Origin: Symbiodinium natans
Taxonomy: Eukaryota > Sar > Dinophyceae > Suessiales > Symbiodiniaceae
Length of the DNA stretch: 47,500 nucleotides
Assembly (NCBI GenBank): GCA_905221605.1
Contig: CAJNDS010001857.1
Coordinates: 515,793-563,292, forward strand
Reading direction: 5' to 3'
The position numbers were made by a program, and so were the translations under genes. Positions 18,646 through 28,039 of the stretch are shown here, piece after piece; positions within the stretch are counted from its first letter, which is position 1; every line of letters begins with the position of its first letter. Under the pieces are notes generated by a model. The model searched no databases, was not told the DNA's origin, and was given only the letters and a program-made list of their open reading frames with translations.

Positions 18646-19430
18646 AACTTACAGGACGAGGTGGCCCTAGCAAAAGCCATATCCGAGCAGCCGCTCAGGT
18701 GGCGTATGTTGCTGTGGTTGTGGACACAGTGTGCCTGACAGCAGAGCGCATTTTGCATCGCGGCGTTACGTTTTCGCAGTTTTCCAGATGTGGGAGATTC
18801 ATTCAGTAACCTTCTTTCCCATGGGCCGGCGAGAGCTGTGCCTAGGGCCCTGTTTCAGCCTCAGGTACACGGACCAGCCCATCCTAAAGGGCTACAGCAT
18901 CATCGTGAAGGAGTGCGTGCGTCTTGACTTGCAACGGAAAAAATTGTGCTCTTGCAAGTCAGACAGGGCCTGCCTCGGTTTAGGGTTTAGGGTTTAGGGT
19001 TTAGGGTTTAGGGTTTAGGGTTTAGGGTTTAGGAACCCAACAGTGGATTTCTCGGGGGCAATTCAGCACGTGGTGCTCTTCTGGATTTGGATCCAAACGG
19101 CCCAGAACATGCGCAGAAGGCTCTCAAGCATGGAGTGCCATCTGCAAATTTAGGCACACGGACTTGCATGCGCTGTAGTGCTCACTGGGCTTAGCCTTGC
19201 CCGTGTTCGGAATGTTTAGGGTTTAGGGTTGCGCTGCAATCCGTGGTTGCCAGCGCTTCTCTGTGAGCCCAGATGCAAAATTTGCTTTAGGATTTGGCGT
19301 TGAGTCAGGCGCAGATTCATCGTTTGGCCTGCACGCCCTCACGGAGCGATACAAGGAAGAACGGCTAGCTAGAAAGCAGCAGCCGCGAAAGCAGGAACGC
19401 TCTCGTCTGAGACATGCCAGGGCAGCATGA
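18646..19430 (+). CDS. Intron-rich gene model 5, C-terminal exons; product not recognised
   Basis: Most secure part: exon 19044-19153 follows ACCCAACAG|, reads GFLGGNSARGALLDLDPNGP then EHAQKALKHGVPSANL, and ends in phase 1 at TTTAG|GCACAC (GC donor). Exon 19273-19430 follows GTGAGCCCAG| and accepts phase 1. It reads AKFALGFGVESGADSSFG and LHALTERYKEERLARKQQ, and stops at TGA 19428-19430. The intron contains a two-unit TTTAGGG tract. Upstream, 18788 to about 18911 follows TTTTCCAG| and reads RRELCLGPCFSLRYTDQP. A further segment near 18646-18690 reads LQDEVALAKAISEQPLRW. The tail is basic and Gln/Arg-rich. Confidence 0.65.
18978..19034 (+). repeat. TTTAGGG array starting at a possible donor
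   Basis: About eight units beginning CCTCG|GTTTAGGG inside the proposed intron before exon 19044. Confidence 0.9.
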
Positions 19431-19620
19431 TGATTGAAGTTTCGGCTATGCCATCACCTTTCTGCTCGACATCCTGGATTTCGCAAGCTTAAACGCGAAA
19501 CTAAACCCTAAACCCTAAACCCTAAACCCTAAAAACCCTAAAAACCCTAAACCCTAAACCCTAAACCCTGCACCCTAAACCTTAAACCCTGAAACCCAAG
19601 GGTTGCTGCTCCAGATTCAG
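19431..19620 (-). repeat. 3' flank of model 5 and CCCTAAA array
   Basis: About 70 bases of unique 3' flank, then a CCCTAAA array 19500-19598 with variants. CCAGATTCAG| at 19620 opens the next exon. Confidence 0.85.
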
Positions 19621-20100
19621 GGAGCTCCTGGTTGTGTGTCACGCAGGGCCAGCACCACAACGACTTGAGAGTGGAAAGGGTTTAGGGTTTAGGGTTAAGG
19701 TGCTGTTGCTAGAGTGGCTTCTCGCCGCTTAAATTGTGCTTTGGGATACAGGCTAGGCGGCCATTCGCCATGTCAGAACTGGAAGTGTTTGCAACGTTTC
19801 CCTCGATTTGTAGCGGACCACACTAAACCCTCAACCCTAAACCCTGAACCCTGAACCCTGAACCCTAAACCCTAAACCCTTAAGCCCTAAACCCTAAGCC
19901 CTAAAAGACCCTAGACCCTAAACCCTAAACCTTAAACCCTAAACCCCTAAACCCCTAACCCCTAAACCCCTAAGCCCTAAGCCCCTAAACCCCAAGCACG
20001 CAGCCCAGGTTTGTCATCTACACTTGCGTCTGGCTGCTCGGGAACTGGGGCTACACCAGCTCCTACTCTGTCCAGCGGTTCTATTCCGCCACTGAGAGAA
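19621..20100 (+). CDS. Intron-rich gene model 6; product not recognised
   Basis: Three exons chain in phase. 19621-19679 (SSWLCVTQGQHHNDLRVER) ends at AGG|GTTTAGGG. 19752-19795 (ARRPFAMSELEVFA) follows TTGGGATACAG| and ends at AAC|GTTTCC in phase 2. 20009-20100 follows CAGCCCAG|, accepts phase 2, reads FVIYTCVWLLGNWGYTSS then YSVQRFYSATER, and ends at AGAA|GTTGTAG. The aromatic, hydrophobic third exon could be a membrane segment. Both introns carry telomere-like repeats: 19680-19751 starts with two TTTAGGG units, and 19796-20008 contains a 170-base CCCTAAA array. A continuation through MITE A2 (20165-20176 plus 20287 on, reading SSEEFDSPRSFGLATC) is also in phase, but only with non-canonical boundaries. 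Confidence 0.55.
19824..19995 (-). repeat. CCCTAAA array with variants, intronic
   Basis: Units CCCTAAA, CCCTGAA, CCCCTAA and CCCTAAG, inside the second intron of model 6. Confidence 0.95.
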
Positions 20101-20104
20101 GTTG

Positions 20105-20167
20105 TAGGGTTTAGGGTTTAGGGTTTAGGGCTTAGGGCTTAGGGCTTAGGGCTTAGGGTTTAGGGAA
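20105..20167 (+). repeat. TTTAGGG/CTTAGGG array
   Basis: Nine units. Its last unit provides TTTAG|GG next to the 12 unique bases before MITE A2. Confidence 0.95.
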
Positions 20168-20168
20168 G

Positions 20169-20294
20169 AGAAGATGTTGGGATGTTCCCCTTCTACTAAC
20201 AGTCCTTAGTAAGTCTTAGCATAGGGGGCGCTATAATCCTTATTAAGGACTGTTAGTATAAGATAGTATAAGGGGGAACATCCCAAAGAAGATG
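20169..20294. mobile_element. MITE family A, copy A2, perfect 8-bp duplication
   Basis: Element 20177-20286: left TTGGGATGTTCCCC, inner arm ACTAACAGTCCTTA, inverse AAGGACTGTTAGTATA, right GGGGGAACATCCCAA. Flanked by AGAAGATG on both sides (20169-20176, 20287-20294). No coding capacity. Confidence 0.92.
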
Positions 20295-20808
20295 AGCAGT
20301 GAAGAGTTTGATAGCCCTCGGTCATTTGGGCTTGCCACATGTCTTGCACCAGTCACGCTCATGAATGGGTTTGTTCTGGGAACCCCCGCTCCCCCCTCCC
20401 TCTGCCAAAGAAGAAAGTTTATGAAGAACTAAACCCTAAACCTGAACCCTAAGACCCTAAGACTCTAAACCCTAAACCCTGAACCCTAAACCGAAAATTT
20501 ATGAAAAACAACACCCAAGCATAATGGCCATGCTCTGCAGAACAGCCCCCACATCCTTTATCTTGAACTCAGGTCTCAGATGCTCCGGCTGCATTTAGCA
20601 AAAGTTATAGCGCCTTTCTAATCTGCTCAGCTGAGATGGGGAATGCAGGTGCACTTGTCTGTCCGTAATTTGCGGTTTAGGGTTTAAGGTTTAGGGTTTA
20701 GGGTTTTGGGGTTTAGGGTTTAGAGCTTACGTATGCAAGGGCTGGCACGGGGTTGCCAGTTTTTGGGGGGTTTAGGGTTTACACAAGGGTCTTTCAATGT
20801 TTTGTGAG
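20295..20808 (+). other. Open segments and short telomere-like tracts
   Basis: An open stretch 20295-20420 (TCLAPVTLMNGFVLGTP) is followed by CCCTAAA variants (20427-20492). A possible exon after CATGCTCTGCAG| (20541) reads NSPHILYLEL and ends at CTCAG|GTCTCAG. A TTTAGGG tract lies at 20674-20732. Frames are not chained. Confidence 0.35.
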
Positions 20809-22432
20809 GACTGGAAGTGTCGGTTGTCCAAGAAGACTCGTGGCCTTCTCGCACACGCAAGAAGAGACCTTCAAAACCAACTGGGGGTTTCCGAAATTAG
20901 GGGGGGGGGCCCTTAGGTTAGGAGGCCTGGAAGCAAAAAGGGGAGGCCTTATCATAAGGGACTCCGACTCTTGGGGGTCTATATGAAGAATATATGAAGG
21001 GTCCTTTTATGTTCGGAAAGCGCCCAAGTATCGCCATGACTTAGAAAGGGCACGACTGGAGGAATTACCGGCAGCGGCCTTGCTTACATCGGCCCTTCGC
21101 AAACCTGTAAAAGATGTCCGGCTTGAGGGTTTAGGGTTTAGGGTTGTGACGCTTAGCCCAAGTGCCTGTAGCTAAGGATGTCAGTCTCAAAAGTACGATG
21201 TGCGTCTTGCGCCATGGCTGCACCATTCTCTCGCGCGCTGAATGGGTGCTCAATTCTTCTTTTCACGGAAGATAGATATGGTTCTTCCCCAACAAGGGCA
21301 CCCCTAGTGTACTGCTCTGAATACTATAGCCCCGATGATAGGAGCCCTCAACAAGGGGACGTGTATCTTGGAAACTCCCATTTCGCTTGGCTTGAAAGCT
21401 CAGTCCGCGCACTCCAAGCTAGCTGTGTGGTGAGGATGTTTTTCTTCTGGTCCATGGAGGAAGAGAAGAAGGAGGACTTACATACCTTAGTAGTAGAGAA
21501 GGTAACCTTTAACCTTTTTGGGGTAATATATTCCCGCTTAGAATCCCAAAGGTTAACATTTAAAACCCCTAACTAAGATACACTCGGGGTTTTAGGGTTT
21601 ATAATGCTACAAGCCCGGATGCAAAAGTAAAGGTTCAGGGCTCACATTTCAGAACTTTCCAAGTTCCTTGGTCTTGTGCCACGCTGTCTCCATGCGGCTC
21701 GGCATTACTCTGGCTGGTTCTTAGTAGGGAATGAGGGAATGAGGTACCCCGTATAATCCCTTAAAGGGTGTATATAGGGCCCTAATTTCTTTGTGGTGCT
21801 TTACTGTAGCTTTACATCTTTAGCCTTTTTGGGTTTATTGGGTTTCTTAATAAGGCAGCTAAAAGGTTAGTTTTTTGCTACCCTCCTAAGTGCAGCCAAG
21901 TAATTTTCTCGTTCCCTACTGAGAACCAGGGGGTACTTTCGTCATCCTGGCCTTGGGGAGTTGCATGGCCAAAGAATCCCCGGAGTCTTCACGTGCGCAG
22001 GTTGCACCCAACCAACGGGTTTAGGGTTTAGGGTTTGTTTAGGGTTTAGGGTTTAGGGTTTAGGGTTTAGGGTTTAGGGTTTAGGGTTTCGGGTTTAGGG
22101 TTTAGGGTTTAGGGTTTAGGGTTTAGGGTTTAGGGTTTAGGGTTTAAGGTTTAGGGTTTAGGGTTTAGGGTTTAGGGTTTAGGGTTTAGGGTTTAGGGTT
22201 TAGGGTTTAGGGGTGCGTTGAAGGCTGCGAGTATGACGCCATGCAAGGACTCAGACCAAGAGAAGGACAAGACAAGCTGAGCGACGATGCTGACCGTCTG
22301 CCCGTGCTTCAGCCCCTTCAGCGTTTCGACCCCCTAAATCCTGCTGCCCCCTTACACGCCATGGAGCCCCTCGACACTCGAGATCTTCACAGCTGCGAAG
22401 TTCCGCCATCATTTTCGCAGTGGATGAACTAG
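20809..22432 (+). CDS. Intron-rich gene model 7 (six to seven exons); product not recognised
   Basis: Exons chain in phase throughout. 20809-20886 (LEVSVVQEDSWPSRTRKK) ends GGGG|GTTTCCG. 21021-21128 follows TTCGGAAAG| (YRHDLERARLEELPAAAL) and ends GAGG|GTTTAGGG. 21185-21429 follows AAGGATGTCAG| (VRCASCAMAAPFSRALNG, later YYSPDDRSPQQGDVYLGN) and ends GTGTG|GTGAGG. 21653-21716 follows CACATTTCAG| (NFPSSLVLCHAVSMRLGI) and ends CTG|GTTCTTAG. 21930-22000 follows AGAACCAG| (TFVILALGSCMAKESPES) and ends GCGCAG|GTTGCA. The last exon probably starts at 22278 after AGACAAG| (LSDDADRLPVLQPLQRFD) and stops at TAG 22430-22432; its acceptor is weak. The introns are, in order, MITE G1, a telomere-repeat intron, a 223-base intron, MITE B3, and an intron holding a long TTTAGGG array. 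No domain is recognised. Confidence 0.7.
20887..21020. mobile_element. MITE family G, copy G1, coincident with an intron
   Basis: Left end GTTTCCGAAATTAGG, right end ATGTTCGGAAAG. Its first GT and last AG are exactly the boundaries that join the flanking exons in phase 1. Related elements are at 27243-27334, 37067-37155 and, more distantly, 26872-26974. Confidence 0.7.
21129..21184 (+). repeat. 56-base intron beginning with TTTAGGG repeats
   Basis: Starts GTTTAGGGTTTAGGGTTG and ends AAGGATGTCAG. It joins two long open exons in phase. Among the clearest cases of a telomere-like tract serving as the 5' end of an intron. Confidence 0.65.
21714..21929. mobile_element. MITE family B, copy B3, coincident with an intron
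   Basis: Left CTGGTTCTTAGTAGGGAATG, right CCTACTGAGAACCAG. The interior 21785-21900 is repeat E, also found at about 28703-28819. GT at 21717 and AG at 21929 join the flanking exons in phase 1. Confidence 0.8.
22017..22213 (+). repeat. TTTAGGG array, intronic
   Basis: About 27 units, inside the last intron of model 7. Confidence 0.95.
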
Positions 22433-23452
22433 CTAGTAACTGGGTGCAAATTGGAGTTGCGCTTAAGTAGAGGCAGAATCGCATCTGTATGTTCCCCGAA
22501 GACAATGACCGGAGCAACGAGGTATCTTCTGGATAGGAAGTTGCCACAGCAGTGCAGACCATCATGTCATGTCAGCTCTTTTCACATGAGCGCTGCGCGG
22601 ACGATCGCAAAATGGGCTCACGGAGCGCAGTAGGATGCGACTCTCTGAACCCCCAGGCTAGGTATCGATTTGGGATAATTTTAAATAATTTCGGGGACTG
22701 TTGAAAGCGACACCTAGCAAAGCCTAGCCGGCTGCAACCCTCAACCTTACCAACTGGGGAGTTACTAGCCAGTGAACCTGCAGTCGACAGAGGGTGCCAC
22801 GTCGGGCTTCGAAGGGATGCAGGGAGCATCTGTTGAGCACGGTGGGGGGGCTTATGACCTTTCAACCTTGTCGCAAGGCGCCCGAAGTTGAGATTTTTGC
22901 GGTGTGTGTTCTGTTCAGATGTCATGCGTGTAGTACCTTCATGATCCGACTATATCCCAGATCCAGCAACACCGGAACCCCCCTTGTTAGCTCATGTTAG
23001 GGCGACTGGAATGGACGAATGTTATGGCGCTGGGCTCCACAGCTTTCTGCTAGCGGATGCCGCTCCAAATGATGCTTAGAGGTCGAAAACCCAGGATGTA
23101 GAACATCCAAAATAAGCCCTACGATTAAGCCTAGACCCCTAAACCCTAAGTTGTGAGAGCCGAAGCCCCATATGCCTTAAGCCTTAAGCCTTGACCCTTA
23201 TACAGTGCAGGCTCGACGCACGATCCCCAAAGGAAGTTTAGGGCCAACATCCCTCCCAGCCCCCTTAAGTCCCTCCAGAAGATTAGAGGGGTGAGCCACC
23301 AAGCCTGTTGAGTTTTTCGGAGCCATGCCTTCGGCCTAGTGTGCTCATGGAGGCAGTGGATACTCGGTGACCTGCGACCCTGAGATTTGTCCGTTCAACT
23401 TATGCTTGTCTCCGCCGGAGAAGGCTAAGGCCTCCAGGAAGTCTGGTTTGCT
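22433..23452. other. Unique DNA without a recognised gene
   Basis: Contains ORFs of 60-117 codons on both strands with no recognised domain. A few isolated CCCTAAA words near 23125-23150. Confidence 0.4.
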
Positions 23453-23500
23453 GTTTAGGGTTTAGAGGGTATAGGGTTTAGGGTTTAGGGTTTAGGGACC
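23453..23500 (+). repeat. TTTAGGG array
   Basis: Six units. The bases after it (TTTAG|GGACC...) open a frame reading FVSCVAALVLGTVFSG, a possible membrane-span exon (about 23497-23565). Confidence 0.9.
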
Positions 23501-23602
23501 TTCGTGAGTTGCGTTGCTGCACTGGTTCTTGGGACCGTGTTTAGTGGCTTCGCTATGAACTGCTAATGTTCTGGCATGCAGCACGTCGGAGTAGGCTACT
23601 AG

Positions 23603-23842
23603 GACTCCACCTGCGAGGCAATCGCTCAAGCCGCAGGCGCGGTGACGAGTGGCGGATCGGAGGAGCGGAGACTGAAAAAGTGTTTTGGGCAGTTCTGCGA
23701 AGAGTCGTGTGCGGGAGCCCAGGCGCCTCCTGCGAAACGTCACCGGGTTTTTCAAAGTTGCGCAGAGAAGATTCTGCCCCTACTCAAGCATTGCTTTGAA
23801 CAGCAGCCGCTTGAAGAGTCGCATGCCGCTGAACAACTTTAA
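23603..23842 (+). CDS. C-terminal exon, gene model 8; product not recognised
   Basis: Follows GCTACTAG|, is open for 79 codons to TAA 23840-23842, and reads DSTCEAIAQAAGAVTSGG, RRLKKCFGQFCEESCAGA and CAEKILPLLKHCFEQQPL. Acidic and cysteine-containing, probably alpha-helical. No domain is recognised. The membrane-like segment at about 23497-23565 may belong to the same gene. Confidence 0.55.
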   Translation, partial: DSTCEAIAQAAGAVTSGGSEERRLKKCFGQFCEESCAGAQAPPAKRHRVFQSCAEKILPLLKHCFEQQPLEESHAAEQL

Positions 23843-24469
23843 GCCCTACGCCCTAAACTCTGGACCCTGGGTGTTCCTCTACTTTGTGACGGGGGCAACT
23901 TGTCTGGACCCTAAAACCTACACCCTAAAATTTAGGGATACCTGAAGAGACAGGCCAGAAGCGAGGCAGGAATGCAGAATGGGCCTTGGCCCCCCCACAT
24001 CGGCATGACCTACACCTTGTGGGTTCCATCGTTTCCGGACCTATGTGTACTCAGTGGTTTAGGGTTTAGGGGTTTAGGGTTTAGGGCTCGAAACCCTTTT
24101 GCGCCAGGGCTCGTAGTACGTTGGTTGTTGTGGTGCAAAGCACGCAACAACTGCAGTGCGGGAAAGTGGGTCTCCTCTCATGATGTCCGCTAGGGTGATG
24201 GTTGCTGTGGGGTTGATGGTGCGTTGCAGTAGGGGTATACTCACCGAGGTCAGGGAGTAAACCCTAAATAACCCCCTACCACAGGATTCCCCCTGGGCAG
24301 CGCGCCGGTTCCCCAGCGACTTCTACTGTGGCTGCTTCACCTACCGTTACCATGCGAGTATCAGATCAGTTGCAGTGATTAGAATTAGGGGGTTTAGGGT
24401 TGAGGGTTTAGGGTTTAGGGCTCAGGGTTTCATGATGAGTTCCTTCACAAAAAATCCCAGCTCCTGCAG
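23843..24469 (+). other. Unique segments with short TTTAGGG tracts
   Basis: TTTAGGG tracts 24056-24086 (starting CAGTG|GTTTAGGG) and 24386-24430. A possible exon after GTGCAAAG| (24138) reads HATTAVRESGSPLMMSAR. Confidence 0.35.
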
Positions 24470-25104
24470 CACAATGCAGTACCATGATCATGCGCCCATC
24501 ATGAGGTATGAATCAAACACTGCACCCCAACTCAGTGTACCTAAGCCCTTCTTAGTCCGACGACACTCTGCAAAAGTAGTCCCCCCCCCCAACCCCCAAA
24601 GAGAAGTGCTGCTCTCCGTACTCGGCCAAGACATAGGCTCTTCGCTCAAGCGCTTTATGCTTCGACGCCACCGCAGACTCCACAATTCAGAGATGTACGG
24701 CTACAGACAAGGTAGATCGCTTCCATTCAGGTTGTTGTCTTCGTTTTTCCATCCCTGGGGCTTTTAATGTTGCAAGAGAGGGTCTCAAGGGTCCCGAGCA
24801 ATGTGCTGTGTTTTGAGTGCCGACTGTTGCTGTGGATGTCTCAGGTCCTCAGGGGAAGGACAAGCAGTACGATGCGTATTGGAGGCACCCTTCGCCATCC
24901 GCATGTTGCTCTTGCGGCCTACCGGAAGGGCACCTTGCTTGGGTTGGGAGATGCACCTCCTTTCTATCTTCAAGTTGCGAAGGCCCTGAAACAGCTGGGG
25001 GCCCTCCCTCCGTGATGTGTCCTTACAGGATGGAAACAGCTCAGAGGGACTGCACAGGAATTCTTGAAGTGAAGGCTGCTGTTGCGCAGGAATCAGCAAT
25101 TTAG
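24470..25104 (+). CDS. Three-exon gene end, gene model 9; product not recognised
   Basis: 24470-24505 follows CTCCTGCAG|, reads TMQYHDHAPIM and ends ATGAG|GTATGA in phase 2. 24602-24711 follows CCCCAAAG|, accepts phase 2, reads EVLLSVLGQDIGSSLKRF and MLRRHRRLHNSEMYGYRQ, and ends CAAG|GTAGATC in phase 1. 24845-25104 follows GTCTCAG|, accepts phase 1, reads GPQGKDKQYDAYWRHPSP and CEGPETAGGPPSVMCPYR, and stops at TAG 25102-25104. A second frame in the last exon is also open. The introns (96 and 133 bases) carry no telomere-like repeats, so such repeats are not needed for the chaining. Confidence 0.65.
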
Positions 25105-25149
25105 CGCGGGGCTGGCTGAGACGAAATACAGCAACATCTCAACGCCGCC

Positions 25150-25530
25150 AAACCTCAACCCTAACCCCTAACCCCTAACCCCTGACCCCTAACCCCTAAC
25201 CCCTAACCCATAAACCCTAAACCCTAAACCCTAAACCCTAATCCCTAATCCCTTGCCGGGGTTCCTGCCCCCGGGGTCGTTTTTCCCTTTCATTCCGAGA
25301 CCGACCATGAGACCCCGCCGTGCTTTGGCTAGTCGGGTGCCAAAACAAACCCTAATCCCTAATCCCTAAACCCTAAACCCTAAACCCTAAACCCGAAACC
25401 TGAACCCTGAACCGTGAACCGTGAACCCTGAACCCTGAACCCTGAACCCTAAACCCTAAACCCTAAACCTTAAACCCTAAACCCTAAACCCCAAACCCTA
25501 AACCCAAGCCCTCAGCCCTAAGCCCTGGGT
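25150..25530 (-). repeat. CCCTAAA arrays and variants
   Basis: Tracts 25154-25253 and 25348-25528 with CCCTAAC, CCGTGAA and CCCTGAA variants, separated by about 95 unique bases. Confidence 0.9.
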
Positions 25531-25967
25531 CCCCAAAACATATGGTGATGCCGCAGCAGGTTGGACTGCCCCTCGACTGGGAGCCCAATCGAGGTGACTG
25601 CTACAGTTGGATGCCGGTGCTCCCGAACTTGGTTTTCCCAAACACTAAACCCTGAACCCAAAACCCTAGACCAGAAACCCTAAACCCCAAACCTCGTGTT
25701 TTTTGTTACCATCATGACATGATTAATTGGTTGTGCATATGCAACACGAAGACATACAACTCTTCTTCATTTTCGCGACTGCCTATGCACAGTCTCAAGC
25801 AGTCATGTTTCGGGATTAGGATGGCCACTTGTCTGACTTGCTTGTACCCCCCTATCTTGCCAGCTGTTTTCAGGCCTTCTTTACTGACTTTGGGTGCTGG
25901 CTACCTGCGAAGTTTCTGCATGTGCGCCTCGCCTAGAAGCTCTTGCACAGCATGAGCTTTTTATAGG
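25531..25967 (+). other. Open segments, product not recognised
   Basis: 25545-25640 reads MVMPQQVGLPLDWEPNRG then CYSWMPVLPNLVF, coding-like. 25719-25955 is a 78-codon frame (ICNTKTYNSSSFSRLP) ending TGA. Splice links are not clear. Confidence 0.35.
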
Positions 25968-26109
25968 GTTCTTAAGGGAGGGGGGTTCAAGGGGGGTATG
26001 TAACCCAAGGTTCCCTAATGCTCCCCACTACTCCCTAAGGTCCCCTAAGCTCCCTTGCTACCTACCCGCCGGGGGCTCGAGGACTTTTTCCAAGCCCTTC
26101 TTAAAGAAC
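25968..26109. mobile_element. MITE family F, copy F2
   Basis: Ends GTTCTTAAGGGAGGGGGG and the inverse CTTCTTAAAGAAC, inner arms GTTCAAGGGGGG. Longer and more diverged than F1. Confidence 0.65.
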
Positions 26110-26116
26110 CTCCTTA

Positions 26117-26848
26117 CCCTGAACCCTCAACCCCAAACCCTAAACCCTAAACCCGAAACCCCAAACCCCAAACCCTAAACCCCAAACCCCAAACCCTAAA
26201 CCCTAAACCCCAAACCCCAAACCCTAAACCCTAAACATTAAATTGCAGGAGCACTTTGGGGTTACGGGGCTCTTCAGGGTGCCTTAGGATTTTTGACAGG
26301 GGTTTAGGAGTTTAGGGTTTAGGGTTTAGGGTTTAGGGGTTTAGGGTTTAGGGTTTAGGGCTAGGGTTTAGGGTTTAGGGTTCAGGGAGGCCTCGGCCGA
26401 ACTATCAAGCCCACGGGTTTCTTGGGAGAGTCGAGTCTCTCACTCTTTTTGGGTAGGGTTTAGGGTTTAGGGTTTAGGGTTCAGGGTTTAGGGTTTAGGG
26501 TTTAGGGTTTAGGGTTTAGGGTTTAGGGTTTAGGGTTTAGGGTTTAGGGTTTAGGGGTTAGGGGTTAGGGGTTAGGGGTTAGGGGTTAGGGTTAGGGTTT
26601 CCGGATGCAAAAGGGCTAGGGGTTCGGGGTTTGGGGTTAGGGTTTTGGGTTTAGGGTTTAGGGTTTAGGGTTTAGGGTTTAGGGAAAAGGGGGCTCCTGC
26701 TTCGGTGCCTAGGAATCCAGATGGCAGCTTCTCCATCCAGTGGAAGTCAGACGGCTCCACCAGCGCCTCCTCTGAAGAGACCTGTTGCAGCACTCGGTTT
26801 AGGGTTTAGGGTTCGGGGTTTAGGGTTTAGGGCTTAGGGTTTAGGGCA
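26117..26848. repeat. Telomere-like arrays with short unique segments
   Basis: CCCTAAA/CCCCAAA 26117-26237; TTTAGGG 26301-26387, 26455-26606 and 26640-26690; and 26798-26848. Between the last two lies an exon-like segment (26707-26797) after GTGCCTAG|, ending CACTCG|GTTTAGGG. It is open in two frames (one reads NPDGSFSIQWKSDGSTSA). Confidence 0.85.
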
Positions 26849-26871
26849 GTGCCCCTCACACACAATGCGAC

Positions 26872-26974
26872 GGGGTTTTCTGATACTAATGGGTACTTTC
26901 TTGGGGTCCTTATTATAAGGGAAGCCTACTATTTGGGTGGCTCTATTAGGGGTCCCTTATTGTCGTAAAGCCCC
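26872..26974. mobile_element. Family G-like element G4
   Basis: GGGGTTTTCTGATACTAATG at the left and the inverse of TTATTGTCGTAAAGCCCC at the right. It has GT at 26875 and AG at 26970. Flanking exons are not verified. Confidence 0.45.
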
Positions 26975-27070
26975 AGACCATGACCCCACACAACGGGACC
27001 ATGACCTGACCCCTTAGCTGTCACATGCTGTCACGATCAGAATTCACGTCTAGGCTTTTGTGTATCGTAG

Positions 27071-27713
27071 GATTCAGAAGGGTCGGGTCAGGCAATGTGT
27101 GGGTGCCCCGAAGCCTTAAGCGTAGAATCAGGTTGAATGCGATCCACTCGGGGATGATCGGGTCGGCTGCATGCTTGCCGCGACTGTGTCGACGGTTTGT
27201 GTTGGTTCGCCTGCGGTGTGCCCAATGCACCTTTCTGTGGGGGTTTCCGAAATAAGTGGTGCCCTTTTTGGGGTTCTTTTGCCGGGTTGTATAGTAGTTT
27301 GGGAGATATAAGGGGTACCCTTATTTTCGGAGAGATCCCATGTCGAAGCCACTGCCTGCAAGACTCTGCAAGATTGTGGAAGCCGCTTACCAGATGGCAA
27401 CCTTGGTCCCAGGTGACCTCCTACGGTGCCCCCAAAAAAGAAGTAGCCATACCCAATAAACAAGCAAGGCCACGCATTTGCCTTTTTACAAAGCCCTAAG
27501 CCCTGAGCCCCAAACCCCGAAAACCCGAAACCCGAAACCCTAAACCCTAAACCCTACACCCTAAACCCTAAACCCTAAACCCTAAACCCTAAACCCTAAA
27601 CCCTAAGCCCTAAACCCTAAACCCTAAGCCCTAAACCCTAAACCCTAAACCCTCTTTTCAACAGGCGTCCTGCCGGAGGATGCGGTCCGGCCGGTTGGCG
27701 CTGCCAAGCCTGA
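27071..27713 (+). CDS. Three-exon gene end, gene model 10; product not recognised
   Basis: 27071-27242 follows ATCGTAG|, is open for 56 codons (VGSGNVWVPRSLKRRIRL then CLPRLCRRFVLVRLRCAQ) and ends TGGGG|GTTTCC in phase 2. 27335-27412 follows TTCGGAGAG|, accepts phase 2, reads SHVEATACKTLQDCGSRL and ends CCCAG|GTGACC in phase 2. A last exon from 27665 after TTTTCAACAG| accepts phase 2 and stops at TGA 27711-27713. The first intron is MITE G3. The second contains a CCCTAAA array. The middle exon is open in all three frames, so its frame rests on phase alone. Confidence 0.5.
27243..27334. mobile_element. MITE family G, copy G3, coincident with an intron
   Basis: Left GTTTCCGAAATAAGTGGTGC, right CCCTTATTTTCGGAGAG. 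The first GT and last AG join the neighbouring exons in phase 2. 92 bases, no coding capacity. Confidence 0.65.
27497..27655 (-). repeat. CCCTAAA array, intronic
   Basis: About 22 units, followed by CTCTTTTCAACAG, an excellent acceptor. Confidence 0.95.
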
Positions 27714-27736
27714 TCCAACGCCTGCACCAGGACATT

Positions 27737-27960
27737 GGGGGTTTAGGGTTTAGGGTTTAGGGATTAGGGATTTAGGGTTTAGAGATTTGGGGTTCAGGAT
27801 TTCGGAATTAGGGTTTGATTTTTGGGTAAAGGACTTAGGGCGTTTTGGGAAATGAGGGTTTACGATATTAGGGCCTAGGATTTTGGCATTTAGGGTTTAG
27901 GACATTAGGGTTCAGGATTTCGGGTTTAGGGTCTGAGGTTCTGGAAGTAGGATATGAGGT
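27737..27960 (+). repeat. Degenerate TTTAGGG tract
   Basis: Begins with clean units and decays into TTTAGGATTTCGG-like words, as if ageing by point mutation. Confidence 0.75.
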
Positions 27961-28039
27961 TTTTTTGCACAAACGACCACAGCATATTGCCGAGGCAGTT
28001 GATGTATCCCAGGCGAACAGAATTCTCGGATCTCAGGCC

